Assembly (NCBI GenBank): GCA_934702165.1
Contig: CAKUYG010000140.1
Span: forward strand, 1-5,695
Length of the DNA: 5,695 nt
Origin: an uncultured Bacteroidales bacterium
GTDB lineage: Bacteria; Bacteroidota; Bacteroidia; Bacteroidales; UBA932
Direction: 5' to 3'
A program made the position numbers and the translations under genes. The number at the start of each line of letters is the position of its first letter. Position 1 is the first letter of the stretch. The notes under the pieces are model-generated. The model searched no databases, was not told where the DNA came from, and saw nothing but the letters and a program-made list of their open reading frames with translations. Positions 1 through 5,695 of this stretch are shown here, one piece after another.

Positions 1-1018
1 CCTTGACCCTGTACTCGTTCCAGTCTTTTTCGGATGTCGGGCCGCAGACGAGCTTGCTGTTCTCGGCACGTAACTCCTGGTGAATCAGATAGTAATCGGA
101 ACCTTTGCCGTCATTTGCAGCCCAAATCTCGTATGAGACCGTGACCGGCTCGAACTTGTGTCCGGCGTAAGCGTTGTAGGAATAGGATATCTTCTGTGCG
201 TTGGTGATTTCATCCAGACTCTGGCTGTCTTCGTTGGGGACAACAGCGGCGAGGATGCTGCTGCCTTTCTCCACGGACAGCGTGTTCCCTGCGTCCAGCC
301 ATCTGGCCAGGGCATCGGCGTGGAGTCCGTACAGGTAGTCTGTCGGGACATCTTCGACACGATTTTCAATATAAGACTCACCCTCGCTTTCATCGTCTCC
401 GCTGATGCTTACTTTCAGCGGTTTAGCTTCATCAAGGTCGGTGATGATCTGGTATTCCCCGCCTCTGATGGCGAGGATGTCGCAGAGCACTCCGTCCGAG
501 TCATCGTCATCAATGAATGCCGGGACGAGCAGGCCGTCTTTGTCTTTGCTGATATTCAGGATGTTCCGAATGACGGTTCTTCCTTCTGAACTGATGGAGA
601 GCGGGCCGGTGCCGATGGCTTTCCTGATGGAGGCCTGGAGTTTGCGAAGCAGGGCGTCGGTCCCGGTCCGTGTCGGCTCGCAGTAGACGAGACTGCCTCC
701 TCTGGCGAGCAGGCCTGCGATGGCATCCGCATCTGCTGTGCTGAGCGCGGATGATGCCTTGTCGTGGAGCACTGCGGTCTTGACGGAGGCATCGAGAGCC
801 TCGGCCTTGTCTTCAATGCGGGCCGCGAGAGCCTTGGCGCTGCCGGTGTAGGAGTGGGGGAAGATGTAGGTCCTGGACTGTGTTCGCACGCTGAGGGCGT
901 CTTCTGCCGGGTAGTCAGGTTCGTTGATGCTGCCGGAAGCGCTGCTGAGGTCCTGCCTGTCGCATGCGCAGAGGGCAAGGGCAAAAAGGGTTGTGAGTGT
1001 CAGTCTGCGGATGTGCAT
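1..1018 (-). CDS. Putative exported lipoprotein, 3' end outside window (possible leukocidin-like pore-forming family)
   Basis: The frame is open from the ATG at 1018 to the window edge: 339 residues with no stop. Residues 1-18 form a signal peptide (basic MHIRR, then a Leu/Ala-rich core) ending in an LCAC lipobox, so Cys19 should be lipidated. After a polar linker, residues 78-115 look like an alpha/beta unit: a strand around TAVLHD, a helix starting LSTADADAIAGLL, then GGSLVYCEP. Residues 275-325 look beta-rich and aromatic (KISYSYNAY, VSYEIWA, DYYLIHQE). From memory only, this last pattern recalls Bacteroidota proteins annotated as leukocidin/hemolysin-like; that family call is weak, and 'lipoprotein of unknown function' is the safe name. 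The start lies 5 bp after the stop of the upstream amidase gene, so the two are probably co-transcribed and both exported. The C-terminus is not in the window, so full length and any pore-forming stem cannot be judged. Confidence 0.8.
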   Translation of the reverse strand, partial: MHIRRLTLTTLFALALCACDRQDLSSASGSINEPDYPAEDALSVRTQSRTYIFPHSYTGSAKALAARIEDKAEALDASVKTAVLHDKASSALSTADADAIAGLLARGGSLVYCEPTRTGTDALLRKLQASIRKAIGTGPLSISSEGRTVIRNILNISKDKDGLLVPAFIDDDDSDGVLCDILAIRGGEYQIITDLDEAKPLKVSISGDDESEGESYIENRVEDVPTDYLYGLHADALARWLDAGNTLSVEKGSSILAAVVPNEDSQSLDEITNAQKISYSYNAYAGHKFEPVTVSYEIWAANDGKGSDYYLIHQELRAENSKLVCGPTSEKDWNEYRVK

Positions 1019-1023
1019 GGAAA

Positions 1024-2199
1024 TCAGAATGTGAAGTGTGAGACTTTGTCGTATTCCTTGAGTATGGCCACGTCAAGTGTCCTGCTGCTGAGGTTGTACA
1101 GGGAAGACCACTGTGTATGGGAGGTCGGTTCGTTGATGTCCACATCGGTGGCGACATCTCCGAGCAGCTGCATGGCCTGTTCCGGGGTCAGCTTGTAGGC
1201 ATTGAGTTTCAGGGTTTCCCTCATCTTGTCGTAGCGCCATCTTCCGTGGTCGGTGAGGCCTCCTTCGGGGTGGGATTTCATCAGTGGGCTGACGTAGAAG
1301 TTGGTCACGCAGCGCAGGGTGTCGTTGCCGCTGAGGACCTGCATCATGTTCGGCCTGCCGCTGAAGTCAGGGTTGTCGTAGACATATTCCACTATGGCAT
1401 AGTCCCCGGTGGCGTCGGCGATGAAGAAATGGTAGTTGCCGCCGGCGGGGGAGTCCTGGCAGAGGTTGTAGTTTTTGAGCATCTCTATGGCCTCTTCCAC
1501 AGTGGAGGCCCTGTCGAGCAGCATGCGCATGGCGACCGTGGTGATGATGTTCCTCTTGCCGGGAGCGTCCTGCACAGTAGGGTCTCCTCCAAGATGGAGC
1601 ACGCCCACGGCGAGACCGTCCTCATTGATGCCGTCCATCAGGGCGTAGGGGAAAGCCATCATCACGGAGAGGTCGGAGACTCCGTCGGTGTAGAATCCTT
1701 TCTTGAGCCCGAGCCAGTATGAATCGACCATGGAGATGGATTTCTTGCCGCCTTCCGGGGCTGTCCTCACCAGTACAGCCGTAATCGGGATTTCCTTTCC
1801 GGTAGCGGGGTCCTTGTGGCAGAAGTCGAAGTTGCGCCCCATAAGGAAGGCGCTGCCGTCGGGAATCGGAGCTGCGAAAGCGCTGCAGGCGGCACCGGTG
1901 TTGAGCTCTGGGCTGGCCTGAGGGGTCTTGTCGAAGAGCGCACCGGCCACGAATCCGATGATGCCTTCGGCATCGGTCGGCTGTGCGGCGAGCATCGCAT
2001 CGAGTTTGTAGTCCTGCGTATAGTCGAGTTCGTAGAACCTTCCGCCTCCATTGTCAAGGTCTTTCATTGACCTTATCATCTCCAGTTTGGAGCGGTCGGT
2101 GATGTAGGCTGCCGGGTTGGATGTGACCTCGGCGCTGTTTCGGCATCCTGCCAGGGATGCGGCCGCTGCGAGGGCGGCAAGCAGAACAGTCTTCTTCAT
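1024..2199 (-). CDS. Exported linear amide C-N hydrolase (Ntn hydrolase, choloylglycine hydrolase / C45 superfamily), lipoprotein
   Basis: The protein has 391 residues. Residues 1-18 are a signal peptide ending in a clean LAGC lipobox, so Cys19 should be lipidated. The Ntn core begins at Cys105 (GAACSAF), followed by the family motif GRNFDF at 121-126, which supplies an Arg and Asp spaced from the Cys almost as in choloylglycine hydrolases. Further family-like segments are GINEDGL (190-196, Asn192), NYHFFIADATG (255-265, Asn255), TNF (299-301) and TQWSSLYNL (362-370). Family members cleave amide bonds between acyl groups and amines (bile salts, penicillin V, acyl-homoserine lactones, N-acyl amino acids) with an autocatalytically exposed N-terminal Cys. 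The stretch 20-104 is a long propeptide, as in C45 acyltransferases and acid ceramidase-like enzymes, unlike bile salt hydrolases, whose Cys follows the initiator Met. The substrate cannot be assigned. The ATG is supported by the signal peptide directly after it. The gene sits about 100 bp after the ABC exporter gene and 5 bp before another lipoprotein gene. Confidence 0.9.
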   Translation of the reverse strand: MKKTVLLAALAAAASLAGCRNSAEVTSNPAAYITDRSKLEMIRSMKDLDNGGGRFYELDYTQDYKLDAMLAAQPTDAEGIIGFVAGALFDKTPQASPELNTGAACSAFAAPIPDGSAFLMGRNFDFCHKDPATGKEIPITAVLVRTAPEGGKKSISMVDSYWLGLKKGFYTDGVSDLSVMMAFPYALMDGINEDGLAVGVLHLGGDPTVQDAPGKRNIITTVAMRMLLDRASTVEEAIEMLKNYNLCQDSPAGGNYHFFIADATGDYAIVEYVYDNPDFSGRPNMMQVLSGNDTLRCVTNFYVSPLMKSHPEGGLTDHGRWRYDKMRETLKLNAYKLTPEQAMQLLGDVATDVDINEPTSHTQWSSLYNLSSRTLDVAILKEYDKVSHFTF

Positions 2200-2229
2200 C
2201 TAAGTATATAAATAGTCTTTATTCGTGTT

Positions 2230-2280
2230 CTTTGCGGCATGCGTGACTCATGCGGAGTGCCGTATGCCAAGAATGCAAAG
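2230..2280 (-). repeat. Compound inverted repeat in the gap before the amidase gene
   Basis: On the plus strand the left arm is CTTTGC (2230-2235) directly followed by GGCAT (2236-2240); the right arm is ATGCC (2264-2268), six unpaired bases, then GCAAAG (2275-2280). All 11 paired positions match. An alternative inner hairpin, GCATG (2237-2241) with CATGC (2249-2253), competes with it. Neither strand has a T-run directly after the repeat, so a simple intrinsic terminator is unlikely. It could be an mRNA-leader structure, an RNA-processing or stability element between the exporter and amidase genes, or an operator. Confidence 0.5.
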
Positions 2281-2306
2281 TAACGATAAAAATCGGAATT
2301 TTACAA
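2276..2306 (-). promoter_or_regulatory. Candidate Bacteroides-type promoter for the amidase-lipoprotein pair
   Basis: On the minus strand TTG (2304-2306, the last sense codon of the ABC gene) is followed after exactly 20 bp by TTACTTTG (2276-2283). This is one base off the Bacteroidota -7 consensus TAnnTTTG, with a TTG at about the right distance for the -33 element. A start near 2269 would give a leader of about 70 nt beginning in the inverted repeat. The motif is short and could be chance; the position in the gap before the amidase gene is what favours it. Confidence 0.3.
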
Positions 2307-3938
2307 CCTTACGGTCTCGTCTGCCCCTTCCGTGACGGCTTCGCGGTGGGAGATGAAGATGACGGTGAGGCCGTGGAGTCCCATGTATTCCCGGAGGTTG
2401 GCGAGCATCCGCCTTTCCGTCTGAGGGTCGAGCGAGGATGTGGCTTCGTCCAGAAGGAGTATGCTTCCGTGCTGCAGGATGGCCCTTGCCACGGCTATCC
2501 TCTGGCACTGGCCCTCGCTCAGGCCGCTCCCTGATTCGCCGCAGGGGCTGTCCAGGCCTTGCGGAAGGCTGAACACGAAGTCTGCGGCGGCGCTGTGGAG
2601 TGCCTCGCGCATGCTTTCTTCAGTGGCACGGGGGTCGGCGAGCAGGAGGTTGCTGCGTATAGTGCCGCTCATCAGGCTGTTGCCCTGCGGGACGTAGCGG
2701 AAATTGCTGCGTACGCCCTTGCCTGCCGGGGCTGAAGAGCCGGAATCGTATATTGTGATGGTGCCGCTCTCCGGCTTGAGCAGCCCGAGGATGAGTTTCA
2801 CCAGAGTGCTTTTGCCGGCCCCGGTGGGTCCGGCTATGGCGGTGAGGGTGCCGGGGCGGAAGTCATGGGAGAACGAGCTCAGCACCACGTGCCCGGAACT
2901 GTCCGGATAGGAGAAACTTACATTGTCAAAACGGACGCCTGCCGCCCCGGCGGAAGTCCATTCCGGGCCGTCCTCTTCTGTAGGCAGGTTGCCGAGCTCC
3001 ATCAGCCGCTCTATCGAGGTGAGGGCGTGGATGAATGCCGGCAGCTCCCTTGCGAGGTCGGCAACAGGGCGCTGCACCTGCCCCACGAGCTGAAGGAAGG
3101 CTGTCATCATGCCGAAACTGACCGTGCCGCCCCTGATGCCGAGTATGCCCCAGATGAAGGCCGCCGCATAACCGCCCATGAATCCGAACGACATGAGTCC
3201 GCGGGCCACAGCGTTGTAGTTGAGCCTTTCGGCGGTCTTGGTCTTGAGGCGGGACTGGAGGTTGCCGAGGGAGGAGAGCACCCGGGCTGTGCCGGTGAGG
3301 GTGAGGGCAAGGATACGGTTGTGCAGGTTCTCCTGGATGAGCTGCTGGATGTCGGAGTCGAGACCACGGATGTCGGAGGTCAGGGCTCTGAGTCTCAGGA
3401 AAAACAGTTTCGAGCCGCCTATGGCGGCAAACATCAGTATGAGCAGTACCCACAGCAGGCCCGGTGCCATCAGAAGCAGGTAGATGGAGGCCGCAATCAG
3501 CTGGAACAGGGTAACCACCGCCCCGGGGATGTGGGAGCAGAGCAGTTCAGAGATTATCCTGATGTCCTCTTCGAGACGGTTGACCGCGTCTCCGCTGCTG
3601 AATTTCTCCCGTCCGGTCCATTCGCTGGAGAGCACCCTGCCGAAGAAGTCCTGGCGCAGGGAGTTCTGAGTCTGGAGGATGCCGTATTTCTCGCAGTAGG
3701 AATATGCTATGTTCGTCGCGAGCTGAACCGCCATGATGATGGCCATGAGGGCTATACGTCCGGACAGCGAAGCCGGCGAGGCGCCGGTGGCCACGTCCAC
3801 AAGCTCTTTGCAGATCCAGACGAACGACAGGGATGCGGCAATGCGCACAAGCCCCAGCAGGATGCAGGCGGTGGCCCATTTCCTGGCCGGGCCGGACATC
3901 CCGTGAAGTCCTTTGAGGCAGCTGCGCAGGCTACGCAT
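2301..3938 (-). CDS. ABC exporter, fused transmembrane and ATP-binding domains
   Basis: From the ATG at 3938 the protein has 545 residues, usual for a half-size exporter. Residues 1-300 are the transmembrane domain, with hydrophobic segments near 22-44, 61-80, 138-157, 158-178, 245-267 and 272-288. The ATPase domain (about 330-545) has every expected motif: A-loop Tyr344, Walker A GPTGAGKST (370-378, Lys376), Q-loop Gln418, signature LSEGQ (473-477), Walker B ILLLDE (493-498, Glu498), D-loop SSLD (501-504) and H-loop His531. It should therefore hydrolyse ATP and act as a homodimer in the inner membrane. There is no N-terminal C39 peptidase domain, so it is not a leader-cleaving bacteriocin exporter. 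The substrate cannot be read from sequence; with PqqD-like, kinase-like and peptidase-like genes upstream, a modified peptide is the likeliest cargo. The ATG overlaps the stop of the PqqD gene as TGATG, implying coupled translation; a GTG one codon earlier (3941) is an alternative start. Confidence 0.93.
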   Translation of the reverse strand: MRSLRSCLKGLHGMSGPARKWATACILLGLVRIAASLSFVWICKELVDVATGASPASLSGRIALMAIIMAVQLATNIAYSYCEKYGILQTQNSLRQDFFGRVLSSEWTGREKFSSGDAVNRLEEDIRIISELLCSHIPGAVVTLFQLIAASIYLLLMAPGLLWVLLILMFAAIGGSKLFFLRLRALTSDIRGLDSDIQQLIQENLHNRILALTLTGTARVLSSLGNLQSRLKTKTAERLNYNAVARGLMSFGFMGGYAAAFIWGILGIRGGTVSFGMMTAFLQLVGQVQRPVADLARELPAFIHALTSIERLMELGNLPTEEDGPEWTSAGAAGVRFDNVSFSYPDSSGHVVLSSFSHDFRPGTLTAIAGPTGAGKSTLVKLILGLLKPESGTITIYDSGSSAPAGKGVRSNFRYVPQGNSLMSGTIRSNLLLADPRATEESMREALHSAAADFVFSLPQGLDSPCGESGSGLSEGQCQRIAVARAILQHGSILLLDEATSSLDPQTERRMLANLREYMGLHGLTVIFISHREAVTEGADETVRL

Positions 3939-4207
3939 CACTTCTCAAGCAGTCCCGCCTTGTCCCATTTGTCCACGAGCGCGGCCGCGTCGGCGGATGC
4001 TGTCTTCTCGTCCACGTCATATTGAGCAAGCAGCAGGTCGCGGACGTCGTCTGTGCTGAACTCCTTGCCCTGGAGGGCCTTCCAGAGGTAGGCTGCGGTG
4101 GAGTTGAGTGAAACTATCTTGCTGAAGTCGATCTGGGCCAGGCCTTCACCGACCACCATGTAAGTGTCTCCGATGGAGCGGAGCACGAATCCTTCTTTGA
4201 TTTTCAT
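3938..4207 (-). CDS. PqqD-like RiPP recognition element protein
   Basis: An 89-residue protein matching the PqqD pattern: an N-terminal beta region (GFVLRSIGDTYMVV, residues 6-19), the core SLNSTAAYLWKALQGKEFS (33-51), then helices covering DDVRDLLLAQYDVD and SADAAALVDKWDKAGLL, a winged-helix-like layout. PqqD-family proteins bind the leader of a ribosomal peptide and present it to modifying enzymes; in lasso-peptide clusters the equivalent is B1. The start is placed at 4207 because the family-like sequence begins at MKIKEGF and an A/T-rich leader lies just upstream. An ATG at 4258 would add 17 polar residues (starting MNIPSHKTRN) of no family character. The stop overlaps the exporter start by one base, so PqqD and transporter are probably made together. 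No partner radical-SAM enzyme or cyclase is visible in the window. It could also carry a non-RiPP substrate, as several orphan PqqD proteins have no known peptide. Confidence 0.85.
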   Translation of the reverse strand: MKIKEGFVLRSIGDTYMVVGEGLAQIDFSKIVSLNSTAAYLWKALQGKEFSTDDVRDLLLAQYDVDEKTASADAAALVDKWDKAGLLEK

Positions 4208-4282
4208 TGATGTATATAGTTTATTATCGTTTCTTGTTTTGTGTGAGGGAATGTTCATGCGTTTTGCCGCGCCGTTGTTGTC
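4208..4282 (-). promoter_or_regulatory. A/T-rich leader of the PqqD gene
   Basis: This 75-bp gap between the peptidase-like gene and the PqqD gene is the only sizeable break inside the kinase-to-exporter cassette. Its 3' half is A/T-rich and contains TATATAC (4212-4218 on the minus strand) four bases before the ATG. The same heptamer sits four bases before the amidase ATG (2204-2210). No Shine-Dalgarno sequence and no clear TAnnTTTG promoter box was found, so read-through from upstream is the simplest view. A translational enhancer is possible, as A/T-rich leaders without Shine-Dalgarno are usual in Bacteroidota. Confidence 0.35.
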
Positions 4283-4711
4283 TCAGGGGTGGGGGAGTCT
4301 TCTGTATATGGCTAACAGGTAGCGCCTTATCGGCAGCAGGAGGTGCCATGCCTTGCCGCTGCCTGGATTGACTTCACGCTTGCCGTCCCTTATTATACGT
4401 ATCACTTTTCCGAGCACGTCTTCTTTTTTGAAATGTTCGGTGCCCCGGATGTTGCCGTCTCCCATCATTGTATAGCTGTCCCCCTCATGCGCTATGATGC
4501 GGTGCATCACGTACCTGTCGGGGAGTTTTACGAGCACGATGTCCCCGACCTGCGGATCCTCGCACTTGCGCAGGGCCACGCTGTCCCGTCCGTCGCGGAT
4601 GAAGGGGAGCATGCTGTTGCCTTTGGCCTTGAGGATCACCTCCCGGCCCTCTTTGAGGAACTCTTCCGCCCGGGCGAGCAGGATGTCGTTTGGAATCTGA
4701 ATCTGAGTCAT
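4283..4711 (-). CDS. S24/S26-family signal-peptidase-like protein, Ser/His type
   Basis: A 142-residue protein. GNSMLPFI (31-38) is the signal-peptidase box with nucleophile Ser33, followed by the usual VGDIVLVKLP (55-64) and MGDGN (83-87). In bacterial signal peptidase I the general base is a Lys; here the equivalent segment reads VMHRIIAHEGD, with His70, as in Sec11/SipW-type enzymes. The usual N-terminal membrane anchor is absent: residues 1-30 are charged and helical. The C-terminal WHLLLPIRRYLLAIYRRL is hydrophobic and basic and could attach to the membrane. The ATG at 4711 overlaps the kinase stop as ATGA, typical of translational coupling. The frame is open further upstream to 4990, but that stretch reads antisense-like inside the kinase gene and lacks family features. 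Such peptidases occur beside HPr-kinase-like and PqqD genes in RiPP-like loci, where they may remove a leader, but no activity is proven; a LexA-like self-cleavage role cannot be excluded. Confidence 0.85.
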   Translation of the reverse strand: MTQIQIPNDILLARAEEFLKEGREVILKAKGNSMLPFIRDGRDSVALRKCEDPQVGDIVLVKLPDRYVMHRIIAHEGDSYTMMGDGNIRGTEHFKKEDVLGKVIRIIRDGKREVNPGSGKAWHLLLPIRRYLLAIYRRLPHP

Positions 4712-5589
4712 TTTCCGGAGACTGTCGTATGGCACAGCTGTGCTGCCTCTGCGTCCGGTCGGCAGTCCAGCAGGTACATGGGCACTGTGGTGACGAGTTT
4801 CTGCAGGGTGGCGTGTATGCCGTCCGCCGTGCCTTTGATCTCCCTGAACGCCGAGCATGAGGAGAACAGGGAAGCGTAGGCTTCGATGGTGGAGAGGCGG
4901 TGTATCCTGTTCTCCGGGCATTGTCTGATGCGGACTATGGCTCCGAGAGGGGCGCTTTCCGCCTTGTAGCACGGGGTCTTGCCGCTCCACGGGCTGCCGT
5001 AGATCCGGGCCTGACCGTCTTTGATGCGGATGACCGGGTTGTCATCGTTGAGCAGGGTGCTGCCAGGGATGTTCTCTCTCCAGAGGCGGCTGTGGGTGCT
5101 CTTGCCGGTGCCGCTCTTGCCGAGGAAGGCGTAGCCGGTGCCATCGCATACGGTGACGGAGGCGTGGATCTCCAGGGTGTCGAGCGGGGCCGAGGCCAGG
5201 GCGAACATCAGCATCAGGGCGTTGTCAAAGGCGAACCGCAGGGCTCTCTCTGTGGCGGAAAGGAGTTTGAGCCTGGCGCTGCGGAAGTCTTCGTCCGCGA
5301 TGAGCGTGCCGACTGCCGGGAGGTCCGCATCGGGGGCCATCCGGATGAGCCAGCCCTTGTCGAAGCGGCTGAATGCGAGTCCGGGGTAGCCTTTTTCCTT
5401 TACTTCGTATACTGGTGTGGTTTCGGGGACTTGCAAGTCTTCGACGATTTCAAGTGAGCAGAGGGGAGCGGCATTGCTGTTTGTGGTCAACTCAAACGGG
5501 ACGTAGTTTGGGCATGCTTCCCGCAACGTGGAGATGTCCGGTGATGTGACCTGGATGATGTGGTCTGCTATCGAGTATAGTACTGTCAT
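4708..5589 (-). CDS. HPr kinase-like P-loop protein
   Basis: A 293-residue protein. The N-terminal half (1-130) is a beta-rich domain with no motif I recognise. The C-terminal half is HPr-kinase-like: IHAS (141-144), Walker A GKSGTGKST (157-165, Lys163), LLNDDNPVIRI (179-189) with Asp182/Asp183 as likely metal or base residues, and GSPWSGK (198-204). True HPr kinases phosphorylate Ser46 of the phosphocarrier HPr; this relative belongs to the divergent group found next to PqqD and exporter genes. In lasso-peptide clusters such as paeninodin, a homologue phosphorylates the C-terminal Ser of the precursor peptide. By that analogy it may phosphorylate a peptide or bound small molecule here, but its substrate is not visible. 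The ATG at 5589 is preceded by an A-rich leader without Shine-Dalgarno, 28 bp after the upstream gene; the 3' end overlaps the peptidase-like gene by 4 bp. It acts in the cytoplasm: there is no signal peptide or membrane segment. Confidence 0.88.
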   Translation of the reverse strand: MTVLYSIADHIIQVTSPDISTLREACPNYVPFELTTNSNAAPLCSLEIVEDLQVPETTPVYEVKEKGYPGLAFSRFDKGWLIRMAPDADLPAVGTLIADEDFRSARLKLLSATERALRFAFDNALMLMFALASAPLDTLEIHASVTVCDGTGYAFLGKSGTGKSTHSRLWRENIPGSTLLNDDNPVIRIKDGQARIYGSPWSGKTPCYKAESAPLGAIVRIRQCPENRIHRLSTIEAYASLFSSCSAFREIKGTADGIHATLQKLVTTVPMYLLDCRPDAEAAQLCHTTVSGK

Positions 5590-5617
5590 TTTTGTTTTTT
5601 TGTCTATTCTCTGCGGT

Positions 5618-5695
5618 TTATTCGCCGCGCAGGGCTGCCCTCGTGCCGGTGGTGAAATATTTCCAGAAGAACTTCATGGAGTCGAGCGGGAAGAT
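5618..5695 (-). CDS. C-terminal end of an unidentified upstream gene
   Basis: Reading on the minus strand from the window edge, 25 codons are open to a TAA at 5618-5620. The tail is aromatic and basic (MKFFWKYFTTGTRAALRGE). The spacing of 28 bp to the kinase gene and the shared direction suggest the same operon. The fragment is too short to assign; in related kinase/PqqD loci this slot can hold a nucleotidyltransferase or a synthetase, but nothing in these residues proves it. Confidence 0.55.
   Translation of the reverse strand: MFPLDSMKFFWKYFTTGTRAALRGE

Noticed and set aside
158..589. Plus-strand open frame (143 codons) in the first kilobase
   Set aside because: The minus-strand frame from 1018 to the window edge is longer, begins with a lipoprotein signal peptide and has natural composition; the plus frame is its shadow.
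1117..1722. Plus-strand open frame (201 codons) opposite the amidase
   Set aside because: Antisense to the conserved Ntn-hydrolase core, with a His/Val/Gly-rich composition and no domain; a shadow frame.
1024..2199. Naming the amidase a bile salt hydrolase
   Set aside because: The nucleophile is at residue 105 behind a propeptide, not directly after the initiator Met as in known bile salt hydrolases, and substrate-pocket residues cannot be judged from sequence by eye.
2230..2280. Inverted repeat as an intrinsic terminator of the exporter gene
   Set aside because: No run of T follows the stem on either strand and the stem is interrupted, so a simple intrinsic terminator is not supported.
2865..4025. 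Long plus-strand open frame (386 codons) opposite the ABC exporter
   Set aside because: It lies almost wholly antisense to a gene with complete ABC motifs; its product is rich in Gly, Glu, His and Gln with no recognisable fold. GC-rich codon use gives such shadow frames.
4712..4990. N-terminal extension of the peptidase-like protein by 93 residues
   Set aside because: The extension overlaps the kinase coding region and is Pro/His/Arg-rich like an out-of-frame translation; the ATG at 4711 forms a classic ATGA overlap and begins just before the family domain.
1..5695. CRISPR array, tRNA, rRNA, insertion sequence or attachment site
   Set aside because: No spaced direct repeats, cloverleaf-like sequence, transposase motifs or terminal inverted repeats were seen; coding density is high throughout.

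Overview
The window carries six or seven genes, all on the minus strand. The sequence is GC-rich by eye, with short A/T-rich leaders and no clear Shine-Dalgarno sequences. Two encoded proteins begin with lipoprotein signal peptides. One intergenic gap holds a candidate promoter of the Bacteroides type (TTG, 20 bp, near-TAnnTTTG). This points to a member of the Bacteroidota, probably Bacteroidales; that is inference, since there is no rRNA or housekeeping gene to fix the taxon.

Read in the direction of transcription (high to low coordinates), the first part is a compact peptide-modification-like cassette. It starts with the last 25 residues of an unidentified upstream protein (5618-5695). Next come an HPr-kinase-like P-loop protein (4708-5589), an S24/S26 signal-peptidase-like protein of the Ser/His type overlapping it by 4 bp (4283-4711), a small PqqD-like protein (3938-4207), and a single-chain ABC exporter (2301-3938) overlapping the PqqD gene by one base. 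HPr-kinase-like proteins, PqqD-like RiPP recognition elements and ABC exporters are known together from lasso-peptide and other RiPP clusters. No precursor peptide, cyclase or radical-SAM enzyme is visible here, so the substrate must be encoded outside the window or be something other than a classical RiPP.

The second part is a pair of exported lipoproteins. One is an Ntn-fold linear amide C-N hydrolase (1024-2199) whose nucleophile Cys105 lies behind a propeptide of about 85 residues. Five bases downstream is a second lipoprotein (1-1018) that runs off the window. This pair is separated from the ABC gene by about 100 bp containing a candidate promoter and an inverted repeat, so it may have its own transcription start as well as read-through.

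A working model, not shown by the sequence: kinase, PqqD and peptidase act on a cytoplasmic peptide or small-molecule-peptide substrate, the ABC protein exports it, and the surface or periplasmic amidase and its partner lipoprotein act on that product or on host or competitor amides. No mobile element, CRISPR array, tRNA or rRNA was seen.
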